Source: Desulfurococcales archaeon (GTDB lineage Archaea > Thermoproteota > Thermoprotei_A > Sulfolobales > Acidilobaceae). From it: a DNA stretch of 5,998 nucleotides. The DNA is taken from contig JALUZI010000196.1 of the NCBI GenBank assembly GCA_027012045.1, positions 1 through 5,998 of the forward strand. The letters run 5' to 3'. The notes under the pieces were generated by a model. That model saw only the letters and a list, made by a program, of their open reading frames with translations. It searched no databases and was not told where the DNA came from. Shown piece by piece: positions 1-4,956 of the stretch (the stretch's first letter is position 1; each line of letters starts with the position of its first letter). A program made the position numbers and the translations under genes.

Positions 1-777
1 GCTGTATATTATAGGGCTCTGATACTCCAGTCCCTTCCCCATCTTCATCATTGTGTCCTTCGTCGTTCTCATCAGTTCCTTCATCTTTAACTTGATCATC
101 TCGGCTTCCTTGAGAAGATCGTCCACACTCATATTCAGACCGATCATCTTATTCAATCCTTCAATCACGACGGAAGCCGCCTCAGGATCCGGGAAGTCTA
201 GGAATGACTCTGCAAGCAGGAGTACATTGGATATTCTCCTGGAAATGCTCTCTTTCAAGATTAAACTATAGGGACCAGCTATTATTCCGTTGACAAACTT
301 GTCTGCTCCCGTCTTAGACGCGAGCTCCTCGCCCTGCTCGTCAGTAGCCATCCAGTATAGCTTAGGCTTATTTATCTGGAACCTGTTCGGGACACCGATC
401 CCAGTTACGCTTACGACGAAAGTGAATCCCCTGAGCCTGACCCAGTATGTGAGCATTTCAGCTAGACTGTAAAACGCTTGGGGAGGCAAAGGTATCTCCG
501 ATACCAACGTGTAAACATTGTCTTTGCGGAAAACCCTCACCGGCGGCCTAGGATTCCCGTCTATCACTATGGTGGCAGGGGGAAAGTATCTCTTGCTATC
601 AATACCAGCGACTTCTTCCATGCCCAGAGACTTCACCATGTATGAGACCGTTATCGATCCCACTAGACCAGCGTCGGGGAATCCGAGTACCAGGTAACTA
701 GGCGTGTCTGGCTTGAACTCCCTGTATTCTTGGAAAAGGAATCCCCCTATCTCCTCCTGGAATAAAGGTCTTTTCAA
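1..777 (-). CDS. PAC2-family (DUF75) protein, probable proteasome assembly chaperone; 3' end missing
   Basis: The frame is open for 259 codons from a TTG at 777 and runs off the left edge without a stop. The N-terminal part carries GFPDAGLVGS at residues 32-41, the glycine-rich first strand and loop typical of the archaeal PAC2/DUF75 family. Further on come a VTGIGVP stretch and a C-terminal helical segment rich in Lys, Glu and Met. Members of this family resemble the eukaryotic PAC1/PAC2 factors, and some archaeal ones bind 20S proteasome alpha subunits; a cytoplasmic role in proteasome assembly is inferred. The start is well fixed: an in-frame TAG lies directly upstream (780-778), and GAGGTG sits 7 nt before the TTG. 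The last visible residues are PIIYS, so only a few may be missing, as family members are usually about 240-280 residues. It follows the chaN-like gene in the same direction after 63 nt. Confidence 0.88.
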   Translation of the reverse strand, partial: MKRPLFQEEIGGFLFQEYREFKPDTPSYLVLGFPDAGLVGSITVSYMVKSLGMEEVAGIDSKRYFPPATIVIDGNPRPPVRVFRKDNVYTLVSEIPLPPQAFYSLAEMLTYWVRLRGFTFVVSVTGIGVPNRFQINKPKLYWMATDEQGEELASKTGADKFVNGIIAGPYSLILKESISRRISNVLLLAESFLDFPDPEAASVVIEGLNKMIGLNMSVDDLLKEAEMIKLKMKELMRTTKDTMMKMGKGLEYQSPIIYS

Positions 778-784
778 CTAGGTA

Positions 785-790
785 CACCTC
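785..790 (-). promoter_or_regulatory. Ribosome binding site of the PAC2-family gene
   Basis: GAGGTG on the minus strand matches the archaeal anti-Shine-Dalgarno sequence. It lies 7 nt upstream of the TTG at 777 and decides that non-ATG start, because no ATG occurs in frame near the beginning of the gene. Confidence 0.7.
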
Positions 791-816
791 TCAACTATGA
801 TCGGACAGCTGAGTCA

Positions 817-825
817 TTCTTATAC
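817..825 (-). promoter_or_regulatory. Possible TATA box for the PAC2-family gene
   Basis: GTATAAGAA on the minus strand lies in the 63-nt gap after the chaN-like gene. Transcription would be expected to start about 26 nt downstream, near 795, leaving a leader of roughly 18 nt that still contains the ribosome site. The gene may also be read through from the upstream operon, as I see no T-rich terminator in the gap. Confidence 0.4.
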
Positions 826-840
826 GAGGCCAAGGTTTCT

Positions 841-1653
841 CTAGATGATTAGCATGAAATCCGCGATAATATACTTATTCCCTGCGAGTCTGTCACGTAC
901 ATCTTTGTCATTCTCTTCTAGATTCTTGAGTCTTACAGTGATGACTGTGATGGAAGAATCGATTTTAGATAACGCTCTCACCCTGTCCGGCACACTACCA
1001 GCATGCTCGCAATGACCCGAACCCATTATCGCATAGAACAAAGTTCGCCAACCTAGTTTTTCAACGATTCTTTTGGCCATTACTTGGTCTTTGAAGCTCT
1101 GGGCTAGAACAAGCTTTTCCTTATCAATGCGTGCCATAGGTCCTTCCCGTGGAAACAGATCCATTAACCTCTCACGGTACTCCAAAGGGTACCTGGATAC
1201 ATCGTCTGGATACAAACCGTACTTAGCTAGAATACTCTGGTCCAAGCCTTTCCTGGCGATTATTTTCGCATCGGTCCTCGGAGGCATTAACCCGACTATT
1301 TCGATACTGTGTACCCGAGCAAAATCGAGGACAGGTTTATAGTAGTTTAAATTGAAACCCTCCGGGCCTCCGGTGTAGATATCTACTAAATCCCTCCACG
1401 ATATTTCGCCTTTAATGTAAGCGTCGATCATATCTTGCTGTTCTATGTTGAAGTGCTCCATGCCAACTATGAATTCTGCGTTACTCTTCGAGGCCAGTGT
1501 ATATAGAGCTTGGAGAACCCGTAACTCCCAATCTATTACACTGGGGTTCTCGTGGGTCTCTCCGAAGAAAACAATATGCGGGATACGTATCCTGCTTACT
1601 ACTTCATCTAGATTAACATGTTCCCCGGTTTTCACACTATACAATCGTCCCAA
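841..1653 (-). CDS. ChaN-like (Tiki/TraB/EreA superfamily) protein, 270 aa
   Basis: The motif set is that of the ChaN (Cofac_haem_bdg, DUF399) branch of the Tiki/EreA/TraB superfamily: GETH at residues 31-34 followed by Glu43, GMEHF at 64-68, QSFKDQVMA at 185-193, and a late GSGHCEH at 211-217. The paired GxxH motifs and acidic residues form a putative metal or haem site. Bacterial ChaN/PhuW proteins are haem-binding lipoproteins linked to iron uptake. This copy has no signal peptide or lipobox and starts almost directly with the domain, so it is probably cytoplasmic and its substrate is unknown. The start is a TTG 11 nt after the marC stop, with AGGGGA overlapping that stop at good spacing (7 nt). 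It is the last gene of the GTPase-marC-chaN run, so translation may be partly coupled to marC. Family placement is fairly sure; function is not. Confidence 0.87.
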   Translation of the reverse strand: MGRLYSVKTGEHVNLDEVVSRIRIPHIVFFGETHENPSVIDWELRVLQALYTLASKSNAEFIVGMEHFNIEQQDMIDAYIKGEISWRDLVDIYTGGPEGFNLNYYKPVLDFARVHSIEIVGLMPPRTDAKIIARKGLDQSILAKYGLYPDDVSRYPLEYRERLMDLFPREGPMARIDKEKLVLAQSFKDQVMAKRIVEKLGWRTLFYAIMGSGHCEHAGSVPDRVRALSKIDSSITVITVRLKNLEENDKDVRDRLAGNKYIIADFMLII

Positions 1654-1664
1654 TGCAATGTCCC

Positions 1665-2261
1665 CTAGTCTGTAAGGTGTAGCCCTTCCCTTATCATGGA
1701 GACGGCAAATGCCGCCATTATCATCGCCATAAGTTTCTCGAATACGAGGCTACCATTTTTACCCATATATTTAGCTAGAATGTTACCGGCCAGCAGTATA
1801 GGATATGCCAGCAAGAGATTTACGACAGTGCTTATAAGGGCATATTCGAGTCCCCACACATATTTGATGTATATCACAGTTGAAATCGCCGCTGGACCCG
1901 CGAGTAAGGGCATTGCTAGCGGTACAACTGCAATGTTCTCCTCCGAAACCTGCTTAGGGCCCAGGTCTATCTCTAGCAGTATGGCTATGAAGTATATTAG
2001 TAGGATTATTCCTGCCGCTATTCTGAAATCGTCAACCGTGACGTCCAGTAGTTCAAAGATAATATCTCCAAGGACGGCGAAGAACAGCATTATGAAGGCT
2101 GCCACAGATACACTCATCGAGATTATTTTTCTCCTGGCCTCACTCGAGTAGTTCCTCGTTAGAATGTAGAAGTATGGACTATTGCCTATGGGATCCAATA
2201 CTATGAATAACATTAGAATTGATACTAGAAGACTATTACTACTGTACCACCCGCCGTTCAA
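1665..2261 (-). CDS. MarC-family integral membrane protein, 198 aa
   Basis: This is a strongly hydrophobic protein with about six predicted membrane helices (roughly residues 9-30, 46-66, 78-98, 112-134, 138-160 and 172-190). It carries the two family signatures: DPIGN in the first helix (23-27) and PLAMPLLAGPAAI in the fourth (114-126). Length is normal for MarC/YhgN proteins, which resemble transporters but have no established substrate; the original link of MarC to multiple antibiotic resistance was not upheld. The start is TTG, whose last two bases belong to the TGA stop of the upstream GTPase gene (shared TTGA), with AGGGGT 5 nt upstream. The overlap implies co-transcription and probably coupled translation. 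The protein acts in the cytoplasmic membrane; any functional tie to the GTPase or to the chaN-like gene is only inferred from position. Confidence 0.9.
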   Translation of the reverse strand: MNGGWYSSNSLLVSILMLFIVLDPIGNSPYFYILTRNYSSEARRKIISMSVSVAAFIMLFFAVLGDIIFELLDVTVDDFRIAAGIILLIYFIAILLEIDLGPKQVSEENIAVVPLAMPLLAGPAAISTVIYIKYVWGLEYALISTVVNLLLAYPILLAGNILAKYMGKNGSLVFEKLMAMIMAAFAVSMIREGLHLTD

Positions 2262-3064
2262 CCGCGACCCCTATGGAAACTTAGTTTCGTTGGAGGTACA
2301 AAGAATAATATCTTAGCTTTATGGTAATCCCTTATAACAGTCCTGGCAGCCTCCTCTATTAGGGGTTCCTTTGAAAGCTTATACCTCCATCCACGCTTAA
2401 CAGCTATTTCCTCCAGTATCCCCAGGGGATCTCTCGAGTTTACACCGTAAGCATCGAGGAACGCGTCGGGGTTATAACTTAGAATTTTCTCTATCAGAGC
2501 CATAGCCGGCGGGACAGGATCCTGGAGTTCCTCCGGGCTCTTGCCTCTTATAATGGAGTCAGGCCAGCCTCCCTCTATAGGAATGACTCCGGGTGTGTCT
2601 ATAATGTAGAAGCCCGGCTCCACTTTATAGAGCTGAACATGCCTGGTATACCCGTAGCTTCCGGGAACGGGGCTTGTCTGAGCACTATGCTTGGCTTTTA
2701 ACGCGTTTATGATGCTGGACTTACCTGTTTTCGGGTAGCCCACCACGGCAACAGTGAACGGTTGATCGTTCGCTACCGCTTTAATGTATCCTCTCAGCCT
2801 TCTAGTCCCAAGTCTTTTTGTTGCAGACACGTAGAATGCGTCATATCCAGAGGACTTGAACTGGTATACCCAGTCCTCGGCGACCTCCCTGGGCACTAGA
2901 TCGCTCTTGTTCAAAACGATGATCAAACGCTTACCTAGCGCGGTAATCATTTCTTCAAGTTTCACACTGTGTGTCGAGACAGGATCCCTAATGTCTAGAA
3001 CCTCGACTACTATATCCGCCTTATTAACAGTTCTCGCTAGCAGTCGCCATGAAGCAAGATCCAT
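2258..3064 (-). CDS. Circularly permuted GTPase, YlqF/RbgA/YawG family, 268 aa
   Basis: The GTPase motifs occur in permuted order, which defines this family: G4 NKSD at residues 52-55, G5 SATK at 80-83, G1 P-loop GYPKTGKSS at 109-117, a G2 threonine near 140 (GYTRHV), and G3 DTPG at 156-159. The N-terminal region also has the usual ADIVVEVLDIRDP stretch (16-28). Relatives such as bacterial RbgA and eukaryotic Lsg1/Nog2 act in late assembly of the large ribosomal subunit, so a ribosome biogenesis role in the cytoplasm is the best inference. The C-terminal part (about 175-268) is a helical domain ending in a basic tail, as in relatives that bind rRNA. The start is ATG with GAGGATGA upstream at good spacing. 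It is the first gene of the operon, and its TGA overlaps the marC start. Confidence 0.93.
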   Translation of the reverse strand: MDLASWRLLARTVNKADIVVEVLDIRDPVSTHSVKLEEMITALGKRLIIVLNKSDLVPREVAEDWVYQFKSSGYDAFYVSATKRLGTRRLRGYIKAVANDQPFTVAVVGYPKTGKSSIINALKAKHSAQTSPVPGSYGYTRHVQLYKVEPGFYIIDTPGVIPIEGGWPDSIIRGKSPEELQDPVPPAMALIEKILSYNPDAFLDAYGVNSRDPLGILEEIAVKRGWRYKLSKEPLIEEAARTVIRDYHKAKILFFVPPTKLSFHRGRG

Positions 3065-3067
3065 TAC

Positions 3068-3077
3068 TCATCCTCTC
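3068..3077 (-). promoter_or_regulatory. Ribosome binding site of the GTPase gene
   Basis: GAGAGGATGA on the minus strand puts a GAGG core 7 nt before the ATG at 3064, supporting that start and a transcript with a leader. Confidence 0.55.
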
Positions 3078-3125
3078 GCCGTCTAGTTCCTAGTTTAATA
3101 GTTTAACTGAGTGGTGTGTGACAGG

Positions 3126-3134
3126 TAATATATG
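3126..3134 (-). promoter_or_regulatory. Possible TATA box for the GTPase-marC-chaN operon
   Basis: CATATATTA on the minus strand lies in the 110-nt gap upstream of the GTPase gene. A start of transcription about 26 nt downstream (near 3104) would give a leader of some 40 nt. A second A/T-rich candidate, CTATTAAAC around 3091-3099, would give a leader of only a few nt that may lose the ribosome site, so the first is preferred. Confidence 0.35.
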
Positions 3135-3160
3135 TTGACGCGAAAATGAAGGATGAGTTT

Positions 3161-3171
3161 AGAAAAAGAGA
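3161..3171 (-). terminator. T-rich terminator after the 218-residue gene
   Basis: On the minus strand a TCTCTTTTTCT tract begins 4 nt after the stop codon at 3175-3177. Short oligo-T tracts on the non-template strand without a hairpin are the usual archaeal intrinsic terminators. It separates this gene from the GTPase operon. Confidence 0.5.
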
Positions 3172-3174
3172 GGG

Positions 3175-3831
3175 TTAAATGTTTGCGTCGTCAAGTAGAA
3201 CGGATGATATAAACTTGAAGATATCACTGTGCCCCATTGTGACTTGTGGGTTCGAGTAAAGACTATAGTAGACAGGTATACCATCACTACCAGCTAGTTT
3301 TAAGGCGAAGACATAGTAATAGGTCCCGGGGTTACTGTTAATTATATTGGATAGATTGGACTCACTTGCAGACGGTACTGACCTGTACAGCTCGTCTTGC
3401 AGCTTCAGAGGTTCCACTCCTCTCGTGGAATATAAGATAACCGTTCCACCCTTATCGAAAAACTGTTTTTCAAGACTCAATATCTCGTGGGAGCCGAATA
3501 CATTTACCGTATCCAGGTCTATTAATAGAACGCTTTTGGGATACACATTGTTAATCGAATAGCCGTGGACGGGTATAACCTCCACTGAGTCTGTATTAAG
3601 ATATCTGTGTATCAGTGTTAGCTCTGTTTTGTTCCCGGTTAGAAGATAAACTCTTAGAACTGTTTTAGGTGAATAATCATTGTTGCTCTCAGATATAGTC
3701 ATCTTGGACAGTATAGGGTTGTACGTTGAGTTCCTCGCTGTTACCGTTCCCACTGTAGCTATTATTACAGCTATTAATACAATGCCGATTAGCCTGCTCT
3801 GGAGCACTGTTATCATCCTCTGCACAGTCAC
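3175..3831 (-). CDS. Membrane-anchored extracytoplasmic protein of unknown function, 218 aa
   Basis: I do not recognise this gene. It has a short basic N-terminus and one hydrophobic segment at about residues 13-31, read as a signal anchor or signal peptide, then a roughly 185-residue soluble part probably outside the membrane. That part holds three N-x-S/T sequons (Asn34, Asn67, Asn159), compatible with archaeal S-layer-side glycosylation. The middle has a strand VLLIDLD (101-107) and then LSLEKQFFDKGGTVILYS (118-135), an arrangement like the helix-GG-strand of class I glutamine-amidotransferase-like or DUF4350 folds; no catalytic Cys or His set is visible. The start is uncertain: GTG at 3831 has no ribosome site, whereas GTG at 3807 (codon 9) follows GAGGATGAT at better spacing and keeps the hydrophobic segment. 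It is transcribed alone, flanked by its own TATA box and a T-rich terminator. Confidence 0.8.
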   Translation of the reverse strand: MTVQRMITVLQSRLIGIVLIAVIIATVGTVTARNSTYNPILSKMTISESNNDYSPKTVLRVYLLTGNKTELTLIHRYLNTDSVEVIPVHGYSINNVYPKSVLLIDLDTVNVFGSHEILSLEKQFFDKGGTVILYSTRGVEPLKLQDELYRSVPSASESNLSNIINSNPGTYYYVFALKLAGSDGIPVYYSLYSNPQVTMGHSDIFKFISSVLLDDANI

Positions 3832-3897
3832 TATGGCTGGACGATACTATAGGGTAATATTGGAGTATTGATCCAAAAGGTATGTTGAACTGGATAT

Positions 3898-3907
3898 GCT
3901 TATAAAG
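3898..3907 (-). promoter_or_regulatory. TATA box candidate for the 218-residue gene
   Basis: CTTTATAAGC on the minus strand is a near-consensus archaeal TATA box 67 nt upstream of the annotated GTG. Transcription would start near 3876, giving a leader of about 45 nt. A weaker CAATATTAC at about 3855-3863 would instead give a leaderless transcript beginning at the GTG. No plus-strand gene lies downstream, so the element is assigned to the minus strand. Confidence 0.45.
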
Positions 3908-3916
3908 AGCCGTCAG

Positions 3917-3926
3917 GGTAATTACC
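3917..3926. repeat. 10-bp perfect palindrome GGTAATTACC
   Basis: The sequence GGTAATTACC reads the same on both strands and lies 10 bp upstream of the TATA box candidate of the 218-residue gene, where an archaeal regulator could act. Its GGTAA/TTACC half-site resembles the GGTAAAA heptamer of the larger palindrome at 4881-4920. It is too short to be a transcript terminator for the 150-residue gene. Confidence 0.4.
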
Positions 3927-3943
3927 TGTTATTATCAAATAGT

Positions 3944-4396
3944 TCAGCTAGCGAGTCTGCAGGCCTTAAGCATTTCATTGCCTATCATTAAGTAGGACCT
4001 AGTCAAAGACTCTGCCTTCCATGTTTCATTCCATGAAAGCCTGTACTCCCTGGCCTCTTGTTTTAGATCCCTGGTCAACTCGGCTACATCATGTATACGT
4101 TCTTGTAGGAAACCGCCTAGGCTGCCGCATTCACCGGGGATGTATGGTTCAAGGTTGATTAGCTCGATTATAAGGGCTGATGCAAGTTCTTCTAGGAATG
4201 CGAGGAACCTGTATTGGATCGGTGTGGACCTGACTATTGATTTCAGGTCTATAGGCTCGTTTCCACTCCTAGGAGTGTAAGTGGACAGTCTTTCTTTCAG
4301 ATTGTTGGAACCTTTTAATTCTCCTATAAAATGTAGGAACTCGTCTAACGACTCTCCTCTAATCGCGCTCCAGAAGAGATCGTATAACTCCGGCAT
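3944..4396 (-). CDS. Unrecognised helical protein in the thioredoxin operon, 150 aa
   Basis: I cannot place this protein in a family. It looks soluble and mostly alpha-helical, with charged amphipathic stretches at about residues 15-39, 58-82 and 93-118, no signal peptide and no membrane segment. The region YRFLAFLEELASALIIELI (62-80) is the most hydrophobic and probably forms a core or interface. There are two cysteines, Cys90 in a GECGSLGG turn and Cys146 close to the C-terminus; these are possible thiol targets but do not form a CxxC. The ATG at 4396 is preceded by GAGGATC with about 10 nt spacing. It starts 31 nt after the thioredoxin stop on the same strand with no terminator between, so the two are probably co-transcribed. 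A link to the thioredoxin as partner or substrate is inferred only from this arrangement. Confidence 0.75.
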   Translation of the reverse strand: MPELYDLFWSAIRGESLDEFLHFIGELKGSNNLKERLSTYTPRSGNEPIDLKSIVRSTPIQYRFLAFLEELASALIIELINLEPYIPGECGSLGGFLQERIHDVAELTRDLKQEAREYRLSWNETWKAESLTRSYLMIGNEMLKACRLAS

Positions 4397-4427
4397 GACG
4401 CCAGATCCTCAAGCCGGGTTTGCCTAG

Positions 4428-4832
4428 TTAATTGGGTAGGGAGATGTAAGATGACAGTTTTTCCTTCAGCTTATCCTTTGACATGCTACCGATAAGAGTG
4501 TCCACGTGTTTAGAGTTTACGATCACTGCTATACTCGGGATATGGTCAATTAGGTATCTGTCAGCTATATCGGCGCTTTTATCTACGTCTACCTTGGCGA
4601 AGACGACGCGGGGCTTCGCGAGTTCTATGGCTAAATCTCGGTATGTTGACAAGTAGGAGATACATGGGCCGCACCAGTCAGCTGTGAAGAATAGGAATAC
4701 TACTTGGTTTTTGCTTATTATATCATCAATGTTGTGCCTGTTAACCTCGATTATGGGATCCTTGAATTTCTGCTCTAAGAACGCTGCCCTCTCTTCCAGT
4801 TTTTCGGAGAGCTTGAGTAGTTCTGCATCCAC
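4428..4832 (-). CDS. Thioredoxin-fold protein with WCGPC active site
   Basis: The protein carries the classical thioredoxin features: strand VVFLFFTADWCGPC with both redox cysteines, KVDVDKSADIADRY following as the beta-3/alpha-3 segment, and the cis-proline in HIPSIAVI opposite the active site. It should act as a cytoplasmic dithiol-disulfide oxidoreductase. Before the domain is a charged helical extension of roughly 25-30 residues not found in minimal thioredoxins. I choose GTG at 4832 (134 residues) because AGGTGAT lies just upstream at spacing like that of neighbouring genes; GTG at 4841 (137 residues) is the alternative, but it overlaps that ribosome site. It heads a two-gene unit with the 150-residue protein and is divergent from the radical SAM gene, sharing with it a 40-bp palindrome. 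Confidence 0.92.
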   Translation of the reverse strand: MDAELLKLSEKLEERAAFLEQKFKDPIIEVNRHNIDDIISKNQVVFLFFTADWCGPCISYLSTYRDLAIELAKPRVVFAKVDVDKSADIADRYLIDHIPSIAVIVNSKHVDTLIGSMSKDKLKEKLSSYISLPN

Positions 4833-4836
4833 TTCT

Positions 4837-4843
4837 ATCACCT
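4837..4843 (-). promoter_or_regulatory. Ribosome binding site of the thioredoxin gene
   Basis: AGGTGAT on the minus strand ends 4 nt before the GTG at 4832, giving about 8 nt between AGG and the start. It forms half of a small palindrome, TCACC-A-GGTGA (4838-4848 on the minus strand), which falls at the predicted transcription start. Confidence 0.55.
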
Positions 4844-4868
4844 GGTGACCCGTTGTTCTCTTGTAGGG

Positions 4869-4877
4869 TTAAATAAC
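4869..4877 (-). promoter_or_regulatory. TATA box of the thioredoxin operon
   Basis: GTTATTTAA on the minus strand is centred about 26 nt upstream of 4847, which would be the start of transcription and leave a leader of about 15 nt containing AGGTGAT. Its upstream (BRE) side abuts the palindrome at 4881-4920. Confidence 0.5.
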
Positions 4878-4880
4878 ATT

Positions 4881-4920
4881 AGGTGTTTTACCTTTTATCA
4901 GGGTAAAAGGGTAAACACCT
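4881..4920. promoter_or_regulatory. 40-bp palindromic operator candidate between divergent promoters
   Basis: The two 20-bp arms match at 16 positions: 8 outer bp (AGGTGTTT with AAACACCT), two mismatches, then 7 inner bp (CCTTTTA with TAAAAGG) and one more near the centre. Internally it consists of four heptamers, two pointing one way (TTTTACC at 4886-4892, TTTTATC at 4893-4899) and two the other (GGTAAAA at 4902-4908, GGTAAAC at 4910-4916). This suggests two dimers or one tetramer of a DNA-binding protein. It touches the TATA box of the tes-like gene on the right and ends 3 bp from that of the thioredoxin gene on the left, so it covers the BRE positions of both promoters. Confidence 0.6.
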
Positions 4921-4930
4921 ATATATATAG
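4920..4930 (+). promoter_or_regulatory. TATA box of the radical SAM (tes-like) gene
   Basis: TATATATATAG on the plus strand is a strong archaeal TATA box centred near 4925, predicting transcription from about 4951. That leaves a leader of 6 nt to the ATG at 4957 or 12 nt to the TTG at 4963. Confidence 0.65.
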
Positions 4931-4956
4931 ATCCCCGTGATACGAAGCGATGGTGA

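Noticed and set aside
53..472. Plus-strand open frames of 72 and 60 codons
   Set aside because: They lie opposite the PAC2-family gene, have no ribosome site and show no recognisable protein features; they are shadows of the minus-strand gene.
1696..2151. Plus-strand open frame of 151 codons
   Set aside because: It is fully antisense to marC, whose protein has clear family motifs; the plus-strand translation has none.
3146..3178. Ten-codon plus-strand open frame (ATG 3146 to TAA 3178)
   Set aside because: No promoter at suitable distance and no ribosome site; the A-rich stretch is better explained as the complement of the T-rich terminator.
3917..3926. The GGTAATTACC palindrome as a hairpin terminator of the 150-residue gene
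   Set aside because: The arms are only 5 bp with no room for a loop, and no T tract follows on the minus strand.
4838..4848. TCACC-A-GGTGA in the thioredoxin leader as an RNA hairpin hiding the ribosome site
   Set aside because: A one-base loop cannot fold as a hairpin; at most it is a small DNA palindrome at the transcription start.
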